Assembly (NCBI GenBank): GCA_025267735.1
Contig: CM046297.1
Location: forward strand, 23,214,011-23,278,010
Direction: 5' to 3'
Origin: Mactra quadrangularis
Lineage: Eukaryota; Mollusca; Bivalvia; Venerida; Mactridae
Length of the DNA: 64,000 bases
Shown here piece by piece: positions 45,037-58,239 of this stretch. A model generated the notes under the pieces. It saw only the letters and a program-made list of their open reading frames with translations. It was not told the DNA's origin and did not search any database. Numbering within the stretch: position 1 is the stretch's first letter; each line of letters begins with the position of its first letter. The position numbers were made by a program, and so were the translations under genes.

Positions 45037-46734
45037 TATTTCCTGTCTTATTTAATTCCCCTCAAAATATTTGAAGTAAGGCATACTAAATTATTTAACT
45101 ATCAGTTAAATAAAATTAAATCCTATTTACTGCACCTGTAATTGACTGAAGTAACTAATCTGTTACACAATTACAATAGGTTAATTTATTTAGTTGGATT
45201 TTTCTCCAAATGATTGCCCATCTACATTCGAGTTCCTTTCCACAAATGCCTTACTTCTAACAATCATATCACGAGGGGTTTAATAGATAGGAAATAGTGC
45301 CAATGCAGTTTCACATTTATATATATCACATAATCTGCAAAATGACGTAGTTATACGTATGCAAATTTCAAACCAGTACGGTACGTGTACAAAATTACAT
45401 TACGTGTAAATGTTAACGAAATAATATATAAAACAATCCAGTCCTCTTCATCAATTTTCAAAACATGGCACATGAGTCCATACTATTGTGGTACAGTGAC
45501 AACGTATTGATTCTTGTGAGGACTTAGATTAAAATAAATTAACAGTTAAATTCTCAAAACTTTGGTTGGCTTTCAAATTAATACAGATAAGCTTGTTGAA
45601 ACATTCCACCTTGGAAATCTACATGTACATGTATATACTCAGCAGTTGATTGTATTTAAACTGATAATGGGGTGGATCTAGACTTTTTACAATCGATTGT
45701 ACTATTCCATGACTTATGATAGTCGACAAATGAGACCATCAATAAAAACTTTTCAATTTTCATTGCCGCTTTAATACAAACTATAACATTGCGTTTTGTT
45801 CTTAGTGTGCACCTTACTTGAAAAGTCTGAATCCATCCATACTTTCACGCACTGATTTTTAAGCACGGAGAAAACGGTCTGTCCGACGATAATAACAATT
45901 ATCAAGATTTGAGCATTTTTGTGTCGACACCGGTTGTCTTTAGCCAATCAGAACGTTGCATTAGAGGTCACGTGACCAAAATGATGACGTCGAGTAGCAA
46001 ATAAAGGGGTGCGTGTATGGAATCGTCCACGGCGTGTATTATACAGTTACCTGTTTGTAATACAAGAAAATATCATTATCGATATATGAACGGGTATCAA
46101 TTTCAAGGAGTAACAATATAAAACCAAAAAAAACCAAAAACATTCATACCTATTCGCAACATGTTCATTTATTGAAGAAAGCTCGCTTTTGTTGAAAAAC
46201 AACAACATATCTTCTCTATTTCCGAGCGAGTTTATTAGTAAATATGAACGTTCGATTAGCTGGCGGAATATAGGGCAGAACATGTTCTTGAAACGAGCGC
46301 GGTCGGAATATGTCTGGACAGCACATGGTAATTCGATGGTTTTTATCTGGCCTTACTGTGTGCGGAATTAATCAAACGCTCTGTAGTCTATAACTAGACT
46401 TGGAACGGTTTAAAGCACTGACGAATACCTGAATCTGTGGTAATACGTCAGATGACCACTGCTGGTATTTATATCCGACGGGGATGGAGGCGCTGCAGTC
46501 GAGCTTCTGAAGGTCTGATTTAAAGCCATCTACTGTAATGACATGCACTACTTGTTTGATCTGCATATTGCTTGAATCTTTATTCTCTATGGAGAATACA
46601 CGGCTAAACGACGATTTCAAGCATTTTTGGAAATGCTAATACTTGTAATATTAAACACTTAACCGTGTGGTATGAGATTTATCAAACACTTTTTAAGCAA
46701 TTTGATTGGCTGAGAGGGGGCACCGTTGTCTAAT

Positions 46735-48469
46735 AAGTAATTAGTACATTTTAAATGTGTAAAGCAACTCATATAATAAGATTAAACAAACAAATATTAA
46801 CATAGTCCACGTATAATGCCCCGTTATTTACTAACAGTTTCATTTATATAATATGTAAGTTTACAATTTGATTTTTTAATAAAAAGTTATTTTTCATGAA
46901 TTTAACAAAATATTCCATTCTATGATAGTGTAAAAGATCTTCGTTCCTCTCGTGAAGTTTGAGTTAGTTAACTTTGGCCGGACTTAAATGGACACATGTA
47001 AGTTGGCTATTTATTTCTTTTTGTAATACGTTTTGTCATTATATTCCCACCGACAAGATGTCACAGTGACTTTAAAATTGCATCATTGTTTTCCTGGACA
47101 CTTTGTCAATAATAATGGCTTAGCATTTATCAAGGAGCCGGCGACTTAATAAAAAGTTCTTGGCCATTCATTTTTAAAGCTTGCTTAGCATTCGCAAGGG
47201 AGCCGATGGCTTAATAAAACTAGCATAAAAGTCGACACTGCCTTTGGAACTTTAATTGATGAGAATGATTACTCAGCGTAAATTTCTTTTAGAACAAAGG
47301 TGGCATAGTCATTTGTTAACCCTAAATGCCATGGTTGTATATTCAACCCACCAGCCAAAATGGTCCAAGCCCATTTTGTTGTTTTGGTGAAGAGTAGTGC
47401 GTCAAGTTTGACCCCAATCGGACTTTTCACATTAGTTCTTCTTTCCTCACGATGGAAAAATAGGATATCTATTTTATGCACAGTAATTATCAAACAAATA
47501 TCGAGTATTTAAATCAGCGGGGTTTTTTGGCTTGCGCCACTGAATGTTGAATAAAATTAATCTATACCTAACGTATAAGTATTGATGAATTTTATTCAAC
47601 TGTCTATGGTGTATACATAAACGGTAAACCCTGCTGTTCATAAAATACTCACTCCAAAATTTCTGTACTTACATGTAAGTTGATCATCAAGTATTTAAAT
47701 AAGCGAGGTTTAAAGTATGCGCCAATGAAGTTGAATGTACTGTACCAAAGATCAATGTACTTATGAACATACTATTATATACTACTTCAGTTAATGAATG
47801 AAAACTCGTTTTGGAATCCCTTGGTTTTTGAATGACAAACAAATTTCTTATAACCATGTTTCTTAAGAAACATAATTACAGTTATTATTATACAAAATAA
47901 TATTTTCATGCTCAATTTAGTAAATATATCATTTTCATTCTTTAATAATACGAATAATAATGATAGCTATGGGATATTCATCGACATTTACTGACACTGT
48001 AAATAATATCTTTGCAGACATTTACTCGAGATTACGACTAAATATGACATTTCATGAACATGATATCATAATAAACGAGCTTGATAATTAAAATACAAGT
48101 AATTATGATTTTCATTTTCGTGCGTATTGGGTGACCTTATAAAATTGTTGTTGTTATGTTATTTCTAAGCTATAGTGATGGGTAGGACTTTAATGGCAGT
48201 AAAGCGTACGTCGGTATCCATATATTTAGAGCGGCGTCAACACGTTGTTATGTTTTGTTTGAGCGTCTGATGTACCTCAATTATTCTAATTATTACTCTC
48301 CTTCGCATCGCTTAAAAGTTTAACTCGTTCACTTGTGAATGTAATATATTCACTAAGCTGCAAAGGGAACGTAACTGATACTCAGACGTGGATGAGTTGT
48401 TGACAATAACATTGATAGTTCCATGTAACGATTTTACTATCATATAGTGGGGAGTTCCATGTTGGTATT
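46735..48469. other. Intergenic with two MITE copies and a short tandem duplication
   Basis: Contains a direct repeat of about 75 bp at 47115-47224 (gcttagcatt..aaggagccg..cttaataaaa, twice), a solo 'TTAACCC' MITE right arm at 47497-47570, and a full degenerate copy at 47590-47736. The rest shows nothing recognisable. Confidence 0.5.
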
Positions 48470-48724
48470 GTGCGTAAATATTGACCCCGACCTGACCTCT
48501 ATGCAAGAATATTCATTACATTGAATACGAATGTAATATTAATGCTCGATTACACCGTGGCCGTGAGGATTATGAGTTAAAATTTAACACACAAACATAC
48601 TTCTATAATTTTACGATCGCTGCCGAAGTATAGAATAGGCGTGGTACTGACTTTCGTCGGGATATGTGTAGATAATTATTAGATGTAAATGTGAAAGGTC
48701 AGGTCGGGGTCAATATTTACGCAC
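48470..48724. mobile_element. MITE with perfect 29-bp inverted arms
   Basis: Arm GTGCGTAAATATTGACCCCG.. at 48470-48498 is exactly inverted at 48696-48724, about 200 bp apart. Confidence 0.75.
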
Positions 48725-50683
48725 TATACGTTTGTCAAATATTTGAATTCTTAATAAACAGCAACTTCGCAAAAAGCTATGATGCATGCTGTTTTTTAAA
48801 TTTGTAGTTTTAAGTATGTTTATATTCTTATCTGTAGTGTTATATATATACATCGTAACATGTACATATATACACTTTGGAAAAGCCGGGACCTTAAAAA
48901 ACCGGATTCCTCACAGTACCGAAACATTTTCTCGCTCAACAAAAAACTAGCGTTCCTTAGACCGGAAGCGTTGCATGCAGTTAGTTTGTTGACATGTACA
49001 TTGTAAAGTGTTTGTGTTTATATGTCAATGAAATACTTTTTTACTTACTTAACTATTAGGTTGATATATGGTTTGTCATCCCCGAATATTAGTTTTAAAT
49101 GAAGCAGGACATGTTTATATACAAAATGTTTACAAGAAACAACATGTACACACTTAGGTTCTTGCTTTCTTTGCTATCGTCATACACAATTCAAGTACTA
49201 CGTGTTTCCAGTCTTGATGGATCTTATGGCATTATCGTCCGGTTCTGAAAAAATATTGGGTGAGGTCCGTGTAATCATATGTAAACTTCATAATGTGCTT
49301 CTGCAAACTTGTCCAGAGCGTTTGCAAAAATTATGAAACTGGCATTTTAATCTCCGTAATCAGATATCCTGTAGAGCTTTGTCGTACAGGAACTCTAAGG
49401 TTCCGAAGGAGGGTCACGTCGAGATGACCTTTATGTCGACCAATCAATGTGTAGCTTTCATCTAGACGAAACACTATTAGTAACATTTTGATTTTGTAAT
49501 TTCTATTTTTAGACCAAGGTTTTCGAGCTAATTTGACTGCGCTATTATTCACAGTCTGCGATTGGATGGCTCATTTCAAATTGCGTGACGTAGACGATGT
49601 AAACAAGTTATTAAACATAACTCTTTCGTCATGAATATTATAATGAGAAAAAGTCACCTGAGTGTGACCCTCATAAGAAAACGGCCAGATCTAAATTAGC
49701 TAGTAGGCGAGCGGAAACTTTTAGATTGGGTTTAATCAGATTGCTGGCATTTGAGATGTGATGCGCAGAAAATAGTACACATTTATCTGCTTAGCCTCGT
49801 TTAAGTATTTTAGGAATCTTACATGAATTAAGATACCTACATCTCTTTAAAACTCTGAGTCGAGATATATTGTTTACATTTTTCTACTTGAAATAACCGT
49901 CACAATTGTGACATCATCGTCATGTTGTGTTGTCACCGAGTACTTGAAAAACTTGTTTTAAATTGATTATATAAGATCTGAAATCAGCATTGAATATTTA
50001 CAGAAAACTTTTTAATGAGTCTCATGCTCTATTGTTTTTGTCCTAAAAAATCCTGCAAAACATTGTTTTTGTGTTCAGCATGTTTATTGTTGACATTTTC
50101 ACAATGTCATTAAAGACACCAATATTGTTTATATGGCTGTTGTCCTTATTCATTAAGAATTATTCATTGAGAAATAACATTGTGTTTTTTTATTCATTTG
50201 TTTTCACCGTGGAAACATACGTAGAACTACCTGAGTACGAAAAACAACTGAAAGAAACAAAACAAGGTGCTGTTTAGTTTAATGGACACCAATAATTGGA
50301 CCTAATTGGTTACTATAATGTGCTATTTTCTTACTAGAATTTCCTTTCAATGTGTTTAATGTACTAGATGAAGAGATTTCTTAAGTATTAAAAGGTGTCA
50401 TTTGTTGCTAAGTAGGATAACTTGTCAGTAGTTTGGTGTTTCATTTCACAGTGAAAGTACATTTGTTGAACGAACTCCCATTTTTGAAAGCTAGAAGCAA
50501 AAACGTATATGCTTTATTAATAGAATTATAAGACTAAATGTATTATGGAGCAGTTTAGCTTGATTTAATTCTTTGTCTAAAGCTTTACAAATTACCAATT
50601 TAGCACTCCTCAGTAAAAAAATGGGAAATTAACTCTGGAATAGAGATTTGGGTCTCTGAGTGACAGAAGTGAAATACACTGCG
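48725..50683. other. Intergenic, no confident gene
   Basis: A minus-strand open frame at 49331-49552 (73 codons, ends ...ITEIKMPVS) lies next to a CCAAT/CRE-like block at about 49560-49600, but I recognise no family. A plus frame ending YVELPEYEKQLKETKQ (about 50220-50265) looks protein-like but lacks a good acceptor. Confidence 0.35.
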
Positions 50684-51030
50684 CCAAACTCCTCACAGCG
50701 GTTACGTCAAGCGGTGCTATAGTTTTTTTTCTCAACTGTCAAAGCTTGAATAATTTCACGGTGACTGAATGCATTGTTTTTGTACTGGCGGCCTAATTGT
50801 TATTAAAAATATCTTGACTAAAACATATCATACGGCATAAGCAGATTTACTCGATCATAATACACACTTTAGGAAACTCATAGATGTATTACGACAATAA
50901 TTTAACAGACGCATGCTCCGTGAAATTATTCATGTTTTGACAGGTGAGAAAAAATTAACTTATACTTTAATTTGTTATTCAATTAATCAAGGGAAATAAC
51001 CACTGCGGTGAGTTTGACACAGGGCGTGAA
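50684..51030. mobile_element. MITE with a nested MITE
   Basis: Outer ends gccaaactcctcacagcg and cactgcggtgagtttgacac are inverted. Inside, 50723-50956 has its own arms (ctcaactgtcaaagcttgaa / ttcatgttttgacaggtgag). The outer element without insert is at 55213-55338. Confidence 0.7.
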
Positions 51031-51114
51031 ATAAATGAAATTTTTAAAATTAACATGAGACAATCGTCGGTCAAATAGAAATGTGCACAATTTACAGTGT
51101 AAAAATGGTCAGTT

Positions 51115-51265
51115 GCCATTGTGACGCCATGGAAAGGTACATGAGCAATTGTCGGCCTTGTAAAAGCGTTTATTGGTTATGTACAAAGGTCAAGGCGAAC
51201 TAAATAAGGTGATCTTGCCCTGGTAAAATGGCCATAATTTGTGATTAATGTCGTTGTAATCCAAC
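51115..51265 (+). repeat. Degenerate second-family SINE
   Basis: Weak but collinear matches: attgtcggccttgtaaaag, ttggttatgtacaaagg, gtaaaatggccataatttgt. Confidence 0.4.
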
Positions 51266-52154
51266 AAAAAATGAAATGTACTGTTTTGAAGGCATGACAT
51301 GAAAGAGACACTGATCAGCGCTAATCTTGATAAATGAGATGCTAGAGTCGAGGGATTTATTGTACAAGACATGACAAAGGTCATCCTGTCATTTTTTATT
51401 AAATTAATGGTCATTTAAATTCAAACTTAACTCGTGATGACGTCATTAGCGTCTTATATGCGGTAGTCTAAATCGATAAACTATAGATTTAAATTATCAT
51501 TTATCCGCGGATTTAAATCTGTTGTCAATGTCAGAGCGTATACATTCTTCATAGAGAGGTATGCACTATTATGTTGGCGTCACATTGTCCCGAAATTGAC
51601 ACCAGATGGCCATACGAATATGGAATTTCGAATTTCGCACGAAGATGGTCTCGGAATTGGCCGATAACCAATCAGCACCCGAAGCAAGAACGATTCCTAC
51701 AGTAGGCTACTCGATTGCATTCGATCCACACACGTATCTTTCTGTATTTCACGCGATAGCATCCGATCTACTCACGAAGTCACCTGAAAAACGCAGATTT
51801 TTACCAAGTTGTAACCCACAGGACATGTGAAGGCCACACGATGGGTATACGACATCGTATTTTGAGTATGATGTGTAAGAATGTTGTCACGAAAGCGTCA
51901 CGTGACTCCCGGTTCATGGTCCTCAGAAAAACTCGGAACATGTGTGCAAGAATAGCAAAGGTCTACAACGCGCCTGTATACATGTATATCTTTAAGTGTT
52001 GTGTATAAAAATGACAGATGGTCGTGTTTAAATGTAAAAGTAGAAAATCAATGGCCATTTGCTATAATTAGGATTTCTGAATGTTGTTGTGTAGCTAATT
52101 AATAGAATAGCAGGCAAATTGAACAATCTGTGCTTATACTTTTAGTCAAAATAT

Positions 52155-52467
52155 GTTTGTTTGTTTGTTTTGTTGGGTTTAACGCCGTAGCAACACATTG
52201 TATAGGTCATATAACGGCGGTCAGTCAATCTACTCACTCCTCCTAGAAAGGCTAAATCTCTGGATTTAGCTGTTAACCAACTACTAAGCGCATACTTTCG
52301 TCAGTGACTTACAACTGCCCTTCATAATTAAAAATCATTGGTAGAAGGGAGAATGGCTGTAGAAATAATTTCATGACCAAGCTCCACAAAAGTATGCCCC
52401 GCCCCGCCCGGGAATCGAACCCGCGACCCCACGACTTGCGTGCTACCAACAGAGCTAGCCGGGCGGA
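52155..52467 (-). repeat. tRNA-Lys-derived SINE, full length
   Basis: Minus strand: head gctagctctgttggtagca at the right end, B box gggttcgattcccgggcggg, tail (tttg)n and gggtttaacgccgtagcaac at the left. One of the best preserved copies. Confidence 0.88.
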
Positions 52468-53246
52468 TTTCAAAATATGTTGGTGATAAAATGAAATATA
52501 GAAGCTGTAAGGCTGAGTTGTTTGAATTACAAACATATCTTCTAATTTTGATATTATTTTCTCGGAAATCGCTATTGGAATTCTTTCACTATGGACAAAA
52601 TATTTAAATATTTTTTATTTACTTGAATTGGTTACCAATTTAAATGAGACTTATTTTGATATACGATTGTTTATTATTTATGTTACATATCAAGTGACTA
52701 ACATAAGTTATTTAATACCAATTAACTGTTTTCATACGAATGTCAGAATTAATTAGTATAATTAATTACTTACTATAAATTTCATTCTGAGAAATTATTG
52801 CCCATCAATCAGCGTAAAGTTTCTTGCATTAACTATTATTTTATATCTTTATGTCAATCAGTTTGAAGTGAACGGTTTACCGAAACTTTTAAAAAATGGA
52901 CAGTAATTACATGGGAAATATTAACTCTGCTTATTTTGTGTCGACGAAATCAAGCACAAGCTGGAGATTTTATTTAGGAAGGAGATGAAATGAAGATTTA
53001 AATGTTAAATTATTAATACATATGATTAAATTGTCTGAATTAGCAAGAACAGCATTTTTAGCGACAAATTTATTTATATAATGGTTTAACTTAAAACAAT
53101 TAAAGTATTTTACGACCAAATTATAAAAATTATTAAATGATACATATATTTCCATTTCTATTAACTTTTTGAAGGCAAAAGTGATGCTTCATGTTAAACC
53201 GAATGGTCAATAATTTCAGGACATCGTTTCTTCAGCACTTTGCATG

Positions 53247-53734
53247 CTTATACCAGGGATTTTACATAACAGGAATTTGCAACAAAGTGCTATTTTGAAT
53301 ATTCACGGGCATACTGTCTATAACTGGCTGAAGCAGGCTGTACAAACTATTCCAGAGTTTAAAAAGTGATTTATATTTTTGTACATGTCTTCCATGCAAC
53401 TTGTGAATGTTTCTGAAGTTTTTGACGAAAATTTGTTGCAATTATGACTGAAAATATAACTCTATGTGATGGAAAATGGCGGATCGACGGAAAAATCTAT
53501 AATTTTGTGAAACAGTCTGTGAGCGTAATTTACCTCAAAATCATCTAGAAACACATTTTTCCTAACCTTTATGTTAATTTGAATGGTACTGGTACAAACT
53601 TTCATGTGAATATCTTTATTTAAACTTGTAATACTTGTTATCCGTATGAACTGAAAAAATAGCCACGACAATGAAATTTGATGTAAATCTATGTGGTTGC
53701 TAATTCCTGTTATATAAAATCCCTGCTCATACCC
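53247..53734. mobile_element. MITE with about 37-bp inverted termini
   Basis: cttataccagggattttaca / tataaaatccctgctcatac face each other; arms continue through aacaggaatt/aattcctgtt and end at ttgcaac/ggttgc. Confidence 0.75.
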
Positions 53735-54769
53735 AGAAGTTATCAAGATTCTCGATCAAACGTTAGAATGTTAATAACCTTTTTGGTATGGGAATGGTAC
53801 TTCAGTGCTTTGATTTGTTTAGAATATAGTTCAGTTATACAATATATATAAACATAGTTGGTTTGCGTATAGTTCGTACGGAATAACATTACGTGTATGT
53901 GTAAACATTAGAATAATCCAGTTCATTCCATTAGACGAGCTTTTTTTGAAAATAAATGTTGAATTGTTTATTTTTACAATATTAGTGTGGAGGATACCCC
54001 CCTATTAGTCAATCATGGTCGTAATGGTAGAACGCATTACCATAACATCAACAAAGCATTCATAAAACATAATAAAATTGATACTATTTAATATTTAAAT
54101 GTCATCCTTAGCATCCACTGTGGTGGATAAGTTCATTGTACTGATTTCATAAACAGTGTTGTTTTTTATACGAACTATATCCTATTAGTACATGTACGTT
54201 AACCACAATACAAGTTCATTTAGGGCAATGGTTAATTGGTACAAAGGGAAACATCTGTGCTATTGCACTTTATATGAGTTTGATGACATTTACTATTTGT
54301 GATGAACATTTATGATATTTGATATTTATCGTATAGTGTCTCTGGTACTGACAGTAGTGCTAGCTGTGCCTATTACTCCTGTTTGTTCCTTTTCGTACTT
54401 TATAGGAACTTCGCATTATGACATTACCCTGTCTACGTGCATAACAAATGAAAATGACATACGGTGGGACTACAAAGGTTAAAACAATGACTGTTTTCCT
54501 ATTGTACGATTGTTTGTAAAATTTCTATGTATGTATAAATAAGTATACGTTAGTCATATTAGGGAGTGCAAACCTGTTTAAGATAAAGTACCACGAGCAA
54601 TTCTGTGCGTTAAATACAAATGTGATTTCTTATATACAGACAAAGATTATTTAATACATGTACACACTAGTGCACATAATACATTTTTTATAATGTTAGA
54701 CTCAATATTAATTTACGTGATATAATTATTGTTTATATGCATTAATAATTAATTCATAATCAATACTAT

Positions 54770-54965
54770 TATTAATTTCATTTCATTATTATCATAATTA
54801 TCGTTATCATTATGATCCGCATTATTATTATTATTATCTGCATTTTCATTATCCGCATTATTATTATTATTATTATTATCAATATCATTATCATCATTAT
54901 CATTATTATCATTTTTTTATTATTATTACTATCATTACTATTATCATTATATCCTTATATAATTC
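54770..54965 (+). repeat. (ATT/ATC)n microsatellite
   Basis: Long imperfect trinucleotide tract; the poly-Ile open frame across it is not a gene. Confidence 0.9.
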
Positions 54966-55212
54966 TTATTCAAATTATTACCGTGAAGTCAAAATTTACT
55001 TCACTAACATTTTGACATGTATAACAATGCTTTTTGCCAGTCTATATTAAACTGGATGACAGATTACAAGTGTTTTATTTTTAAGTCCTTATCAATCGTG
55101 CTTATTAAGCCATTACACAAATTTTACAGAACTCCTTAACGTTTTGGTCGTGAGAACATGAAATCAACTAAGCGTTATAAACTTTGAAATTCATGTGGCA
55201 TAATCCATTAGA

Positions 55213-55338
55213 TACTAGATGGGAGCCCGTGCAAGCACGGGCTTTAGCAAACTCCTCACAGCGCTTAAGTCACGCTTTGCTACTTAATTATTGATTTGAT
55301 AAAGGGAGATAACCGCTGCGGGGAGTTTGGTTTGACGT
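55213..55338. mobile_element. Palindromic MITE, unnested
   Basis: caaactcctcacagcg / cgctgcggggagtttg inverted ends, preceded by a small perfect hairpin agcccgtgcaagcacgggct. Confidence 0.65.
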
Positions 55339-55839
55339 GTCTATTTTTAGTTTTATCTATTTTTAGACACAAAAAACCATTTTTTTGTTGATTTTTGGCA
55401 GTTTTTGCAAATATCAAGAGGCTTTGTCAAAAAAGAATTGTCAACTTGATATGCCGGTATATATGTGCTTCAGCGACAAACAAAAGATTTATTCAAAGCT
55501 GCGCAGTTTCTTCCACAAAACAGGAAATTCGCAAATTTAATAGTATAGATATCCTTTATTCCCTCCAGTATGATTCATTCTGAAAATTAAATAGCAGAAA
55601 GCTTTCCTTATATTGTGTTAACGCGTGGAATTATGAAGTAACATTTACCATGGTGATGGAAACAAAGACCCAGACGTAATTCATATTTAATGATAACATA
55701 ACACTATAGATTGACGTTTATTTATGATTCTATCATTGAAAAAGAAGGGCGTGTTATGATAAAGAAGTGCATCGTCTGTTAGTTTGAAATGGAAATTTAT
55801 TATATAAAGACACGTCTTTATTCGTAGACACCACTCTGT

Positions 55840-56049
55840 CTGATTTAGCTGTTAAACAACTACTAAGCGCATACTTTCTTCAGTGACTGACAACTGCCCT
55901 ACATAATTAAAAATCATTGGTTGGAGAGAGAATGGCCGCAGAAATAATTTCATGACCAAGCTCCACGAAAGTATGTCCCGCTCGGGAATCGAACCCACGA
56001 CCCATAGATTAGTAGACTTGCGTGCTACCAACTGAGCTAGCCGGGCGGC
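55840..56049 (-). repeat. tRNA-Lys-derived SINE, 3'-truncated
   Basis: Head gctagctcagttggtagca and B box gggttcgattcccgagcggg on the minus strand; tail missing. Confidence 0.85.
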
Positions 56050-56706
56050 TCACTCTGTCTAAGATATGAAGTATAAAGCTTTTTTATCATTTAGAAACCA
56101 TTCTGTCTGATATTAGTACAATTATTCAAGTATGAAAGTACTTTACCCTGACAATACTCAGCTTGATTTTCAAACACATAAAATGATTTACAAAAAAGTT
56201 ATTTAAGATTAATTTTGGCAAATTGACATTGGAAAGTAAGGGTAAAATCCGAGTAATCCAACTGATTGGACCTATATATTTGAAGAGTATACAAGGGGAA
56301 ATAACTGACTAATGTCCCGTATTTGCTGTCTGGGTGCCTTAGGGATGATTAAATAAATGTGTCAGCTTGTTGTAGCTTTTACGCCATTTTTTCAACATGT
56401 TTCAGCAATTTACGATAGCAAACATGATTCCCTTCTATTAGACAAAGATAATTTGACTTGAGTTCAGTGACTTACATAAATATATTGTTTTCGATTTTCC
56501 AGGAGGAATAATATCCGTATAATCATTGCTAGCAGACAGGATCCTAATAAAGTAATCAAAGACAAGAATAAGTAAATGACTGAGCTCATCGTCTACATGG
56601 TAATGTAACATAGGTTTTCTAATTGAAAGTTAAGATAAAAGTAAAAATAGTAACGCTGGTTCCACTTTTAATTAAATCGCTCGCATCGCTTTATCTAGGT
56701 ACTCCA

Positions 56707-56947
56707 GCCACCCGGCTAGCTCAGATGGTTGCGCGCTTGGTCATGAATTTAGCTGTTAACCAACTACTAAGAATATACTTTCGTCAGTGACTTACAACTG
56801 CCTTACAAAATTAATAATCATTGGTAGGCGGGAGAATGGTCGTAGCAATTATTTCATGATCAAGCTCCACGAAAGTAAGCACCTCCCGGGAATCGAACCC
56901 CTCGATCAGTAGACCAGCTTGCTATCAACTGAGCTAGCCGGGCGGCT
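56707..56947 (-). repeat. SINE with an inverted partial head
   Basis: A plus-strand partial head (acccggctagctcagatggt) at 56707-56742 is followed directly by a minus-strand tail-truncated copy 56746-56947 with B box ggttcgattcccggga. Confidence 0.75.
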
Positions 56948-57317
56948 GGGTGACTTAATAATGAATGTGGAAGGTGTAAGTAAGTTTCAAACAATACTTA
57001 AAGTGAAACAATGGATTACTACCAAGACAATTACTAGTAAACGTACATGAACTTTACTTAACGTTTTCTTTTTTTAATTATACACTTGCATTGCATGAGC
57101 TACTTGAAGCTTAGAATATACATGTATTAAGAGAATAGGAAATGAATATCTTGCTACTTCGTTCCATTGACAATTTTCGCACCAGAACCATTTATAATAG
57201 TGAATTAACTCGACAGTTGTGATGCATGAGCTGTCATTAATGCAGACAAGTTGTACATTAGTGTAAGTTTTGTACTTATTATTACTTTTATTACTTTGTT
57301 GCATTACGTCTCACTCC

Positions 57318-57666
57318 TTAAAGGTACTAGTTCACAGATTTGGTTAAGATTTTTCTATATTTTCAAAATATCATTCAGTGTCTGAAATTTTGTCAAAAAA
57401 AATCTTAATATTTTAAGACAAACTGACCTACAGATTGCAAGAAATGTACAATGAAAGTAACAAAATGCACTAAAATTGACTATACCGTGACATGCGGGGT
57501 AGATTTTTATACTTGAAACACCATCATTTGTAGTTGTATGTCAATTTGCACTAAAATTGTCATTATCAAAACACTAATTTCCTGCTCCAAGAAATGTTTC
57601 AATACAATTTAGATAGTTTCAGAAAAGTTAATATTTAAGTTGAAATTGGTGTATGAGTACCTTTAA
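57318..57666. mobile_element. 350-bp MITE ('AAAGGTACT' family), copy 3
   Basis: Opposite orientation to copy 1: ends aaaggtactagttcacagat and gtatgagtacctttaa. Confidence 0.8.
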
Positions 57667-57948
57667 TATGATGTATTAATTTAGCAGTATTGTTGATGAT
57701 ACATTTAGTGAGTAGGAAACATGGGATTTCTGATAATTTCTCACATTTTCAATGACATAATTATGGTTAGGGATTGGTTGCAGTTTATTATAAACTTTGA
57801 TAACAATATAACCAACTCAATGCTGTATTGTTACATTCCAAGTTTAAGCGATTCTCTCTCATTCAGGAATGCAATCATAGCGGTAGGAACTACTTTGAAA
57901 GAAATGATTATTATTAAACTTGTTGCAAACGTAATGGCCGATGAAATG

Positions 57949-57985
57949 TACGAGGGATGATCCAGAAATAATCTGACTGTTGACG
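57949..57985. repeat. Solo mariner terminal repeat
   Basis: tacgagggatgatccagaaa matches the terminus of the mariner element at 2355; no partner end nearby. Confidence 0.5.
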
Positions 57986-58106
57986 CCAAGTAATACCAAT
58001 ATCTTGCTGCAAATCACTCATAATACAGATTTATATGATTTTTATCTCAATAAAATGTCTTTATTGTTCTTATAATTACTACATAAGTAAACAATTGTAT
58101 TTGTTA

Positions 58107-58150
58107 TGGGTTCGAATCCCAACCGGGGAGGTTATACCCTTCCATGCAAA
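58107..58150 (+). repeat. Second-family SINE fragment
   Basis: B box gggttcgaatcccaaccggg and ttatacccttccatgc only. Confidence 0.55.
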
Positions 58151-58239
58151 CAAAAACAAAGTATCTGTTATGGTGTTTGACTGATAATCTTTAAATAGTA
58201 TTTTAGTGATGCTTCATATCGCGTTCCAAACCAACACAA

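Larger units (their letters stand above)
42586..46734 (+). mobile_element. Large transposon family, copy 3 (with insertions)
   Basis: Begins 12 bp after copy 2 in the same orientation. Full start hairpin with gagcgaagcgag loop; ends at taat 46734. Contains a nested element at 43064-44181, the RNA module at 44816-45036 and about 765 bp of extra sequence at 45881-46646 compared with copy 1. Confidence 0.75.

Noticed and set aside
50071..50277. Possible exon ending YVELPEYEKQLKETKQ
   Set aside because: Protein-like, but no AG acceptor with a pyrimidine tract at a suitable place and no recognised family.
52309..52536. 75-codon minus-strand frame (ARKSWGRGFDSRAGRG)
   Set aside because: Translation of the tRNA-Lys-derived SINE head; the same peptide-like string appears at other SINE copies.
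54812..55015. Poly-isoleucine/leucine open frame
   Set aside because: Translation of an (ATT/ATC)n microsatellite.
57721..57960. 79-codon plus-strand frame (MGFLIISHIFNDIIMV...)
   Set aside because: AT-rich, no domain or splice context, ends in a solo mariner terminus.
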